This document shows positions 19,843 through 28,100 of a DNA stretch of 64,000 nucleotides, piece after piece; position 1 is the stretch's first letter, and each line of letters opens with the position of its first letter. A model generated the notes under the pieces. That model had not been told where the DNA came from, searched no databases, and was given only the letters and a program-made list of their open reading frames with translations. This stretch comes from Nocardioides pantholopis (GTDB taxonomy: Bacteria > Actinomycetota > Actinomycetes > Propionibacteriales > Nocardioidaceae), in assembly GCF_003710085.1 (NCBI RefSeq), contig NZ_CP033324.1:1674001-1738000 (forward strand), in the 5' to 3' direction. The position numbers and the translations under genes are program-made.

Positions 19843-21114
19843 TCAGCCGTCCGCGGAGACTCCGCGGACGGCGGGCTCGTCGACCCGGTTGGCCGCCGCC
19901 GCCCGGGAGCGGCGGGCGGTGAACACGATCAGGACGGCCAGGCACACGGCGTACACGGCGGCGACGACCACGACGAGCTGGCGCTCGCTGTCGACGGCCA
20001 GCGCGCCGAGCGCGAGCACCCCGAGCGCCACCCACATCACGAACGGGGCGCTGCGCAGCTGCCGGGCGACCGCCTCGTAGACCATCAGCTGGAGCATCGA
20101 GGCCAGGGTCCCCAGGCCGGCGAACGCCCAGATGAGCGGCTTGATCTCCTCGTAGTCGGCGCCACCGACGAAGATCAGGGCCAGGCCCGGGAGGACGGCG
20201 GTGCCCGCCGTGACCAGCAGGCCCAGCAGGGCGATCGCCCCCAGCGCCGGCAGGTGCGCGTTGCGCTTGCGGGAGGCGGCCATGTCGGGGAACGCGATGA
20301 CGACCACGAACTGCGGCAGGAAGAGCACCGCCTTGGTCATGATCAGCCCGGCGGCGTACAGGCCGGCGTCGTGGCCGTCGAGCATCGCGCGGGCGAGCAC
20401 CACGTCGAGGTTGGACAGTGCGAAGAACGCCAGCAGCGCGTGGGAGTTGTGCACGGTCTCCGAGATCAGCTCCCGCGCGCCCGGCGCGTCCGAGCCCGGG
20501 TCCACGTGCGGCCCGCCCCGGCGCAGCGCCCACCAGCCCAGCAGCACCGGGAGGTACGCCGCGAGGGCGACGCCGAGCATCGCGGCGAACTCGCTGGGCC
20601 GCCAGGCGATCAGCACGCCGCCGACGGCGAGCCGGCCCAGGCCGCTGCTGAGGTAGAGCAGTGACAGCTGGGTCCAGCGCCGCTCGCCCTGGAGGATCCC
20701 GGCCTGGCCGCCCATCATCGTGAGCGGGAACGCCGCCAGGGCGACCAGGGCCGCCGTCGGCAGGCTGTCCAGCCGCAGGACGGCGTCGGTGACCGGGGAG
20801 AGCAGCAGGCAGGCGAGCGCCAGGACCAGGCCGGCGCGGCGGCTGACCCGCATGATCACGGTCTCGATCTCGCGGGCGTGCTCGGGCACCGAGGAGATCC
20901 GCCGCGCCGCCGTGGCCTGGAGCCCGAGCGCGAGGACGTTGACGACGAGGAGCAGGCCCATCAGGGCCGCGAACGCGCCGTACGACTGGGTGCCCAGGAC
21001 CCGGGCGGCCACGATCGTGAACGCGTAGGAGGCCACGCTCATCACGCCCATGGCCACCGCCACCGAGCCGCCGCCGCGGGCCCCTCCGGGATCCGGCGTG
21101 GTGGGGGCGGTCAT
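19843..21114 (-). CDS. Polysaccharide/lipid-linked sugar flippase (MATE/Wzx-like)
   Basis: This 423-aa integral membrane protein has about twelve predicted helices. The ATG at 21114 follows GGAGGAACGT. VAARVLGTQSYGAFAALMGL in helix 2 is typical of polysaccharide biosynthesis (Wzx/PST) exporters of the MOP superfamily. A flippase would move undecaprenyl- or polyprenyl-linked sugars to the outer leaflet. It opens a cluster of envelope glycosyltransferases, which fits that role. It is divergent from the 21199 gene, sharing an 84-base promoter gap. Substrate is inferred from context only. Confidence 0.8.
   Translation of the reverse strand: MTAPTTPDPGGARGGGSVAVAMGVMSVASYAFTIVAARVLGTQSYGAFAALMGLLLVVNVLALGLQATAARRISSVPEHAREIETVIMRVSRRAGLVLALACLLLSPVTDAVLRLDSLPTAALVALAAFPLTMMGGQAGILQGERRWTQLSLLYLSSGLGRLAVGGVLIAWRPSEFAAMLGVALAAYLPVLLGWWALRRGGPHVDPGSDAPGARELISETVHNSHALLAFFALSNLDVVLARAMLDGHDAGLYAAGLIMTKAVLFLPQFVVVIAFPDMAASRKRNAHLPALGAIALLGLLVTAGTAVLPGLALIFVGGADYEEIKPLIWAFAGLGTLASMLQLMVYEAVARQLRSAPFVMWVALGVLALGALAVDSERQLVVVVAAVYAVCLAVLIVFTARRSRAAAANRVDEPAVRGVSADG
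19846..19872. terminator. Bidirectional hairpin between polA and flippase
   Basis: A perfect 12-bp stem (GCCGTCCGCGGA / TCCGCGGACGGC, loop GAC) lies 12 bases after polA and inside the last codons of the converging flippase gene. Confidence 0.7.
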
Positions 21115-21198
21115 ACGTTCCTCCGGCGTCTGGCGTGATCGGGGTGCGGGACGTCGGTAGTTTGTCCCATCGCACTCTACGGCCCAAGAAGAGGAGGG

Positions 21199-22926
21199 GT
21201 GGCGTTGACACTGCGGCGCCGCGTCCCCGAACTGTGGGCGGCGGTCCTCGCCGTGCTGCTCCTCGGGCCGGCCCTGGCGCCCGGATACGTGCTCAGCTAC
21301 GACATGGTCTGGGTCCCCGACCTGGCCCTGCGGCCGGGCTTCCTCGGGCTCGGGTCCGGCTTGCCGCGCGCGGTGCCGTCGGACCTGGTCGTCGCGCTCG
21401 CGGACGAGATCGTGCCCGGGATGATGCTCCAGAAGCTGGTGCTGCTCGGCGCCCTGGTCGGTGCCGGGATCGGCGCGTCCCGCCTGGCTCCGGCCGGGCT
21501 GGTGCCCCGGCTGGTCGCGGTCACGGTCTACGTGTGGAACCCGTTCGTGGTCGAGCGGCTCGTGATCGGCCACTGGCCGGTGCTCGTCGGGTACGCCGTC
21601 CTGCCGTGGGTGATCGAGGCGGGCACCGCCTGGCGCCGCGGGGGCCGGCTCCCGCTGCGGCTGCTGTGGCTGGTGCCGCTCGGCGGCCTGAGCGCCGGCG
21701 CCGGCCTGGTCACCGCTGTCGTGCTCCTCGCGTTCGCCGCGGGCGGCCGGCGCACGCTGCCCGCCGTCCTGCTGGCCGCGGCCGGCAACGCGCCCTGGCT
21801 GGTGGCCGGGCTGCTGCATGCGTCGACCGCGACCACTGACGCTGCCGGGGCGTCGGTGTTCGCGCTGCACGACCAGGGCTGGCTCCCCGGGCCGGTCGCC
21901 GCGCTCGGCCTCGGCGGCATCTGGAACTCCGAGGTCGTGCCTGGCTCCGGCGGGGGGACCGCCGCCGCGCTCGGCGTCGTCGTCCTGCTGGTGCTCGCCG
22001 GGATCGGCGCCCGGGGCTGGTGGCGTCGCCACGACGGCCGTGAGCGTGCGGCGTACCTCGGGTGCTGGTCCGCCGGCTGGCTGCTGGCCGTGCTGACCTG
22101 GCTCTCGCCGGACGCGGTCGGCTGGCTCGTCGCCACCGTTCCCGGCGCCGGGCTGGTCCGCGACGGGGCCCGGCTGCTGGCCCTGTGCGCGCCGCTGCTG
22201 GCCGTCGCCGCGGCGGACGGCGCGGCGACCCTGTGGCGGCACCGGCCGGGAGCCGCGGTGCCGCGGGCGGCGCTGGGGCTGGCGCTGGTGCTCGCCCCGG
22301 TGGCCGCGCTGCCCGCGGCCGCGTGGGGCGCATCGTCGAGCCTGCGTGCGGTCTCGTTCCCCGACACCTGGGCGGCTGCGCGCCAGGTGGTGTCCGGATC
22401 CGTGGACCGGCAGCCGGGAGACGTGCTCCTGCTGCCGCTGTCCAGCTACCGGCAGCCGGGGTGGAACGGCGGGGTCAAGGTGCTGGACCCGCTCGGGCGC
22501 TACCTGACCCCCGACTACGTGGCCGGTGACGAGCTCGTCGTGTCGGGCACCGTCGTCGCGGGCGAGGACCCCCGGGCCGGTGCGGCCGGGGAGGCTCTGG
22601 CGCTGCCGACGGCGCGGGAGAGATCGGCGCGCCTGGCCGAGCTGGGCATCCGCGTCGTCGTCGTGGACCGGGAGGCCCCCGGGACCGCGCCGCCGCTCGA
22701 GGCCCGCACGCTGTGGGAGTCACCCGACCTGCAGGTGCTCGAGCTCGCCGACCCGGCACGGCGGGACCTGCCCGCCTCGTGGACCGTGGCCATGGCGCTC
22801 GCGCTGCTGGCCTGGGGGAGCCCCCTCGTCGTGGCCCTGGCGGGCTGGCTGGTGCGGTCGCGTCGGCTCCGGAGCCGGGTCACGCAGCCCGCCGGTCGAG
22901 GCCGGGCCGGCCGAAAAGCCTGTTGA
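21199..22926 (+). CDS. Large actinobacterial membrane protein, Rv0226c-like
   Basis: This 575-aa protein starts at GTG with a strong AAGAGGAGG site. About ten hydrophobic helices are followed by a soluble stretch (about 390-525) and a last helix near 535-555. The first loop after helix 1 has YVLSYDMVWVPD, an acidic motif placed like the catalytic Asp of GT-C glycosyltransferases. Length and topology resemble mycobacterial Rv0226c, a membrane protein of unknown function whose neighbours are also represented here. I infer a role in moving or assembling envelope glycans; the biochemical function is not known. Confidence 0.6.
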   Translation: MALTLRRRVPELWAAVLAVLLLGPALAPGYVLSYDMVWVPDLALRPGFLGLGSGLPRAVPSDLVVALADEIVPGMMLQKLVLLGALVGAGIGASRLAPAGLVPRLVAVTVYVWNPFVVERLVIGHWPVLVGYAVLPWVIEAGTAWRRGGRLPLRLLWLVPLGGLSAGAGLVTAVVLLAFAAGGRRTLPAVLLAAAGNAPWLVAGLLHASTATTDAAGASVFALHDQGWLPGPVAALGLGGIWNSEVVPGSGGGTAAALGVVVLLVLAGIGARGWWRRHDGRERAAYLGCWSAGWLLAVLTWLSPDAVGWLVATVPGAGLVRDGARLLALCAPLLAVAAADGAATLWRHRPGAAVPRAALGLALVLAPVAALPAAAWGASSSLRAVSFPDTWAAARQVVSGSVDRQPGDVLLLPLSSYRQPGWNGGVKVLDPLGRYLTPDYVAGDELVVSGTVVAGEDPRAGAAGEALALPTARERSARLAELGIRVVVVDREAPGTAPPLEARTLWESPDLQVLELADPARRDLPASWTVAMALALLAWGSPLVVALAGWLVRSRRLRSRVTQPAGRGRAGRKAC

Positions 22927-22950
22927 CGTGTGTGTGGTGTCACAGGCTGC

Positions 22951-22956
22951 TACGCT
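22951..22956 (+). promoter_or_regulatory. Candidate extended -10 of the DUF2613 gene
   Basis: TGCTACGCT is an extended -10 about 26 bases before the GTG. TTGACG occurs upstream (22923-22928), but at 22 bases, too far for a standard -35. The same CTGCTAC core precedes the DUF3068 gene. Confidence 0.35.
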
Positions 22957-22982
22957 CTGGGCGACTCAGGGAGGGGTTACGC

Positions 22983-23159
22983 GTGGCACTTGGACTTGGA
23001 CTTGGAACGACACTGCTCACGACTGTCGGTTCGGTGGGGCTCGGCGGGGTGGTCGCGACCGCGACCATCATCGGCGTCGTGTCCAGCCAGACTGCGGCAC
23101 CGGAGCCGTCGGAATCACCGGCGCGCAGCTCGGTGATCGAGTACGGCTCGAACAGCTGA
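22983..23159 (+). CDS. DUF2613-type small secreted/membrane protein
   Basis: This is a 58-aa protein that short-gene cutoffs can miss. The GTG follows GGGAGGGG by about nine bases. MALGLGLGTTLLTTVGSVGL begins a single hydrophobic, Gly-rich segment (about 5-34), followed by a polar tail rich in Ser/Pro/Glu. This matches DUF2613, small secreted proteins of actinobacteria such as Rv0236A, which sits next to aftD (Rv0236c) in mycobacteria. An AftD-like gene lies 2 kb downstream, supporting the assignment. Function is unknown. Confidence 0.75.
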   Translation: MALGLGLGTTLLTTVGSVGLGGVVATATIIGVVSSQTAAPEPSESPARSSVIEYGSNS

Positions 23160-23182
23160 CCCAGCAGTTCCGCACCACCGTC

Positions 23183-23216
23183 GACGACGGCCCGACCATC
23201 CGGTCGGGCCGTCGTC
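23183..23216. terminator. Bidirectional hairpin after DUF2613 gene and glycosyltransferase
   Basis: A perfect 15-bp stem (GACGACGGCCCGACC and complement, loop ATCC) lies 23 bases past the DUF2613 stop and touches the stop codon of the convergent glycosyltransferase. Confidence 0.8.
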
Positions 23217-24381
23217 AGATTTCGGGGGGCTCCTCGGGGTCCTGGGTGTCGGTGAAGACCCCCGCGATGGCGGCGCCCAGCACCAGGGCGAAGGACTGCT
23301 GGGCGTGCTGCCAGGTGAACTCCTTGCTCATCGCGAGCGCCCCCACCGACAGCTGGTCGCGCAGCTCGGCGTCGGTGAGCACCCGCCGCAGCGCCGCGAC
23401 CAGCTCGTCCGGGCTGTCCACGAGGAGGCCGGAGCGGCCGTCCGCGATCGACTCGCGGGTGCCGCCGGCGGTCCGGTAGGCGACCGCGGGCGTCGAGTGC
23501 ATGCCGGCCTCGCCGATGACCAGGCCCCAGCCCTCCTTGAGCGAGGGCAGCGCCAGCACCCAGGCGCGCTCGTAGAGCTCGTGCTTGGTCTCCTCGTCCA
23601 CGTGGCCGTGGAAGTCGACCAGGCCGCCGGCGCCGCGCTCCTCGACGTACTCGCGCAGCTTCGCCTCCCACCAGCCGCTCCCCACGACCGCCAGGCGCAG
23701 GCCCGGGAGCTCCGGCTGCAGGGCGAGGACCGCGTCGACCGCGTGCTCGACCTGCTTGTGCGGCACCAGCCGGCCCACCACCGCGACGAGCGGGTCAGGG
23801 GACTTCCCCGGGTTCACCGGGACGTAGGGGTCGGTGCCGTTGTGGACCACCGCGATCCGCGGTCCGCGCACCCCGAGGTCGCGCAGCTCGCCACGGGTGG
23901 CGCGGGAGACCGCGACGTACTGGCACCGGCGGTAGAGCCACGGGGCGAGCCGGTGCTCGATCCACCACCCGATCCGTCCGGGGGCGCCGGGGTAGACCAC
24001 CGGCCACTGCTCCCGGTGCACGTGGTGGACCAGCACCACCACCGGACGGCGGGTCACCAGCCGGCTGAAGAACGGCAGCCCGTTCTGCACGTCCACCACG
24101 ACGTCCGGGGCGCCCAGCAGGCCGCGACGCAGGGCCCGCATGCCCTCGGCGTACACCGAGAGCTTGGACCCGCGACGCACGTAGCGGACCCCGTCGACGA
24201 CCTCCTCGGGAGGCGCCGACGCGTACGCCGCGCAGAACACCGTCACGGTGCAGCTGCGCTCGACGAGCCCCTGGGCCATCTTCTCCAGGTAGCGCTCGGC
24301 GCCCCCGCCCTCGGGGTTGTGGGTGTCCCTCCAGCTGAGGAACACCACGTGCTTGCCGGACAGCTCAGCCAGGTCGTGCAT
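23215..24381 (-). CDS. Family 4 glycosyltransferase
   Basis: This 388-aa GT-B enzyme has the N-terminal nucleotide-fold start VVFLSWRDTHNPEGGGAERY (the GGGAE loop binds acceptor/donor), a central HNGTD segment, then VGRLVPHKQVEHAVDA. The C-terminal donor site is LPSLKEGWGLVIGEAG (the E-x7-E motif). Donor sugar and acceptor are unknown. Mycobacterial Rv0225 is a remembered counterpart adjacent to the methyltransferase Rv0224c, the same pairing as here. The ATG is supported by TAGTCT six bases upstream; the promoter region is shared with the divergent methyltransferase. Confidence 0.85.
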   Translation of the reverse strand: MHDLAELSGKHVVFLSWRDTHNPEGGGAERYLEKMAQGLVERSCTVTVFCAAYASAPPEEVVDGVRYVRRGSKLSVYAEGMRALRRGLLGAPDVVVDVQNGLPFFSRLVTRRPVVVLVHHVHREQWPVVYPGAPGRIGWWIEHRLAPWLYRRCQYVAVSRATRGELRDLGVRGPRIAVVHNGTDPYVPVNPGKSPDPLVAVVGRLVPHKQVEHAVDAVLALQPELPGLRLAVVGSGWWEAKLREYVEERGAGGLVDFHGHVDEETKHELYERAWVLALPSLKEGWGLVIGEAGMHSTPAVAYRTAGGTRESIADGRSGLLVDSPDELVAALRRVLTDAELRDQLSVGALAMSKEFTWQHAQQSFALVLGAAIAGVFTDTQDPEEPPEI

Positions 24382-24387
24382 CGACGA

Positions 24388-24393
24388 AGACTA
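24388..24393 (-). promoter_or_regulatory. -10 element of leaderless glycosyltransferase transcript
   Basis: On the minus strand TAGTCT ends six bases before the ATG at 24381. Confidence 0.6.
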
Positions 24394-24434
24394 GAGGACG
24401 CTTCGGCCTGTCACCACCGGTGTGTACCAGCGGG

Positions 24435-24440
24435 TAGGGT
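24435..24440 (+). promoter_or_regulatory. -10 element of leaderless methyltransferase transcript
   Basis: TAGGGT ends six bases before the GTG at 24447. It would drive the methyltransferase/AftD-like operon. Confidence 0.6.
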
Positions 24441-24446
24441 CGCGGC

Positions 24447-25199
24447 GTGCTGAGGCCGGAGACTCCCGTTCGTGGTCCGTGGCGACCCACCCTGCGCCGC
24501 TCGGTGCGGTTGTTCCGGGCCTTCGGTCACGAGCAGTCCGACCCGGCGCTGTTCTACACCGCGCTGGCCGAGGACTCGGCGGCCCAGCTCGCGCACTTCG
24601 TCGACCTGCGCGGGGCGACCCTGCTCGACGTGGGCGGCGGGCCCGGGTACTTCCGGGACGCCTTCGCGGCCGCCGGTGCCACCTACTACTCCCTGGACGC
24701 GGACGCCGGAGAGCTGGCCGGACTGGGCGAGATCGCGCCGGGAACCGTCGTCGGGTCGGGGATGAACCTGCCGTTCGCCGACGACTCCGTCGACGTCTGC
24801 TACTCCTCCAACGTCCTCGAGCACGTCCCCGACCCCTGGCGGATGGCCGAGGAGATGGTCCGGGTGACGAGGCCCGGCGGCACGGTCTTCCTCAGCTGGA
24901 CTGTCTGGTACGGGCCGTGGGGCGGCCACGAGACCGCCCCGTGGCACTTCCTCGGCGGCAGCCGCGCGCGCCGCCGCTACGCGCGCAAGCACGGGCACGA
25001 GCCGAAGAACCGGTACGGCGAGTCGCTCTTCGCGGTCACGGTGCGCGACGGCCTGCGGTGGGTCGAGGCCCAGCGGGACGCCGAGGTGGTCGCCACGCTG
25101 CCGCGCTACAACCCGCGCTGGTCGTGGTGGCTGCTGCGCGTCCCGGTCGTGCGAGAGCTGGTGACATGGAACCTCGTCCTGGTCCTCCGCAAGCGGTGA
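24447..25199 (+). CDS. Class I SAM-dependent methyltransferase (Rv0224c-like)
   Basis: This 250-aa protein has motif I LLDVGGGPGYF at about residues 58-68, an acidic motif II end (YYSLDAD), and the motif IV/post-I region PFADDSVDVCYSSNVLEHVPD, typical of small-molecule or lipid/sugar methyltransferases (Methyltransf_11). The C-terminal part (RWSWWLLRVPVVRELVTWNL) is amphipathic and may touch the membrane. The stop overlaps the GTG of the AftD-like gene (GTGA), so the two are co-translated, suggesting work on the same glycan or lipid. Substrate is unknown. Confidence 0.88.
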   Translation: MLRPETPVRGPWRPTLRRSVRLFRAFGHEQSDPALFYTALAEDSAAQLAHFVDLRGATLLDVGGGPGYFRDAFAAAGATYYSLDADAGELAGLGEIAPGTVVGSGMNLPFADDSVDVCYSSNVLEHVPDPWRMAEEMVRVTRPGGTVFLSWTVWYGPWGGHETAPWHFLGGSRARRRYARKHGHEPKNRYGESLFAVTVRDGLRWVEAQRDAEVVATLPRYNPRWSWWLLRVPVVRELVTWNLVLVLRKR

Positions 25200-28100
25200 G
25201 CGACACCACGGACGAGCGCACCCGGTTCCGGTTCCGGATCGCGGCAGCGTGCGCGCTGCTGGTCGGCCTCGCGTTCGTCCAGGACCCCGGCTTCCTCGTC
25301 CCGGACACGAAGTTCGACCTGGTGGTCGCACCGGGGGAGTTCCTCTCCCGGGCGCTGCACCTGTGGGACGGCGAGGGGGCCTTCGGGCAGCTGCAGAACC
25401 AGGCCTACGGCTACCTGTGGCCGATGGGCCCGTTCTTCTGGCTCGGTATCTCCGCCGGCCTCCCGGCCTGGGTGGTCCAGCGGCTGTGGATGGCGCTGGT
25501 GCTGACCGTCGCGTTCACGGGCGCTGCGAAGGTCGCCCGCGCCCTGGGGGTCCGCTCGGACCTGGCCTGCATCGCGGCCGGCCTCGCCTTCGCGCTCTCG
25601 CCCCGGATGCTCACGACGCTGGGCCCGATCTCGATCGAGGCGTGGCCCAGCGCGCTGGCGCCCTGGGTCCTGCTGCCGCTGGTGATCGGCGCCGAGCGCG
25701 GCTCGGCGCGCCGGGCGGCGGCGCTCTCGGCGCTGGCCGTCGCGATGGTCGGCGGCGTCAACGCGGCAGCGACGTTCGCGGTCATCCCGATGGGCGCCAT
25801 CTGGCTGCTGACCCGCACCCCCGGCCCGCGGCGCCGGGCGCTGATGCTGTGGTGGCCGGTGTTCACGGTGCTCGGGACCCTGTGGTGGCTGGTGCCGCTC
25901 TTCGTGATGGGCGCCTACAGCCCGCCGTTCCTGGACTACATCGAGACGACCTCGGTCACGACGTTCCCGACGACGCTCTTCGACGTCCTGCGCGGCACCT
26001 CGAACTGGGTTCCGTACGTCGACGCGGGATCGCGCGCGGGCAACGACCTGCTCCGTACGCCGTACCTGATCCTCAACGGCGCGGTCGTGCTCGGGCTCGG
26101 GCTGGTCGGGCTCCTGGGGCGGTGGTGCCCGCACCGCCGGTTCCTGGTCCTCTCGCTGCTGACGGGCGTGCTGATGGTCGGGGCCGGCCATGCGGGTGCC
26201 GTCGAGGGCTGGTTCTCCGCCGACCTGCGGGGCCTGCTCGACGGGGTGCTGGCGCCCCTGCGCAACGTCCACAAGTTCGACCCGCTGGTCCGGCTGCCGC
26301 TCGTGATCGGGTTCGCGGTCGTCCTGGACCGGGTCCTCGCCCGCCGAGTCGCCCGTTCCACCAGCGCGGCCGGCGCCCCGGACCGCGGCACGATGACGCT
26401 GGAGCGGGTGAACCGGGTGGCGGTCGTGGCGATGGCGCTGACCGCCCTGCTCGGCTCCACGCTGCCGGTCGTCTCCGGCCGGGTCACGCCTGCGGGCGCC
26501 CACCTGGAGGTCCCCGACTACTGGAGCGAGACCGCTGACTGGCTCGCCGAGGAGGGCGAGGAGACCACCGCGCTGCTGGTGCCCGGCGCGCCCTTCGGCG
26601 AGTACCTGTGGGGCTCGCCCAAGGACGAGCCGCTGCAGTACCTCGCCGAGTCCCCCTGGGCGGTTCGCAACGTCATCCCGCTGACCCGGGCGGGCAACAT
26701 CCGGATGCTCGACGGGGTGGAGTCCCGGCTCGCCCAGGGTGCCGGGTCGCCCGGTCTGACCGCCGCGCTGCGGCGGGCGGGCGTGCGGCACCTCGTGGTG
26801 CGCAACGACCTGGGGGACCGCTCCGACGTCCCCGACCCGGTGCTCGTGCACCAGGCACTGCGCGACTCGCCCGGCCTGGTGCGCGTGGCCAGCTTTGGAC
26901 CCGAGCTCGGCGGCGGCGCCGTGCTCGACGACGACCAGGGCGACCGGGTCGTGGTCAACGGCGGCTGGCAGGCCAGGTATCCGGCGGTCGAGGTCTTCCG
27001 GGTCGCCGGGACGACCGAGCCGGCCGTCTCCGCAGCCTCCGCGACGACCCTGGTCGGCGGCCCCGAGGACCTGGCGGACCTCCTCGACCTCGGCGTGGTC
27101 GGCACCGAGCCGACCGTGCTCGCCGCCGACGGCGCGCAGCCGGAGGACGGCGTCGACGGGCCGGTCGTCCTCACCGACGGGCTCCAGGCCCGCGAGCACT
27201 TCTTCGCCCGGATCCACGACGGCTCCTCCGCGGTGCTGACGCCCGGTGACCGGCGCCGGTCCGGCAACCCCGCGCGCGACTACCTGCTCGACGACGCCGA
27301 GCGGTGGTCCACGTCGGCGGTGCTCGACGGGGCCGCCAGCCTGTCGGCGTCCTCGTCGGGCTCCGACTCCGACACCGCCGGAGGGCCGCGGCCCGGTGAG
27401 CTCCCGTACGCCGCGGTCGACGGCGACCCGGGAACCCAGTGGCGCTCCGGCTCCGCCGCTGGACGCGCCTGGTGGCGGCTGGACCTGGCCGACCCCCGTG
27501 CGGTCTCCCAGGTCACCCTGCGGGGTGGCCCGGACGCGGCGGACAACCAGGTGCTGCGGGTCCGCACCGCCGCGGGCGTCTCGGAGCCGGTCCAGCTCGC
27601 CGCGGGGGAGACCCGGCGGGTGGTGCTCCCGGCGGGCGAGACCGCCTGGGTGCGGATCGAGGACGCCGGCCCCGGGGACCAGATGGTCGCGGTCGCCGAG
27701 GTCGAGGTCCCGGGAGTCGAGGTGCGGCGCCGGCTGGCGCTCCCCGAGATCCCCGCGGCCTGGGGCACGCCGGCCGCCGTCGTGGTGCGCGCCCTGGGCG
27801 ACGCCCGGCGAGGCTGTGCGGAGGTCGACGACACGGTGCGGTGCCTGGCCGAACGGGCCCGGGCACCCGAGGAGGCCTCGGCGATGGGGCGGGTCCTGAC
27901 CCTCCCGGAGTCGGCCACCTGGCAGCCCGAGCTGTCGGTGCGGCCGGTGGCCGGCCGGGCGCTGGACCGGGCCATGCTGCGGGGTCAGGCCGTCGACGTC
28001 CAGGCCTCGTCCACGGCGGTCCCGGACTCCCGGGCCTCGGCGGTGGCCGCGATCGACGGCAGCGCGGCCACGACCTGGCTGGCCGCTCCCGACGACCTGC

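Noticed and set aside
24422..25195. N-terminal extension of the AftD-like protein through the methyltransferase gene
   Set aside because: The upstream part is out of frame with the methyltransferase and has no homology; the GTGA junction at 25196 gives the normal start.
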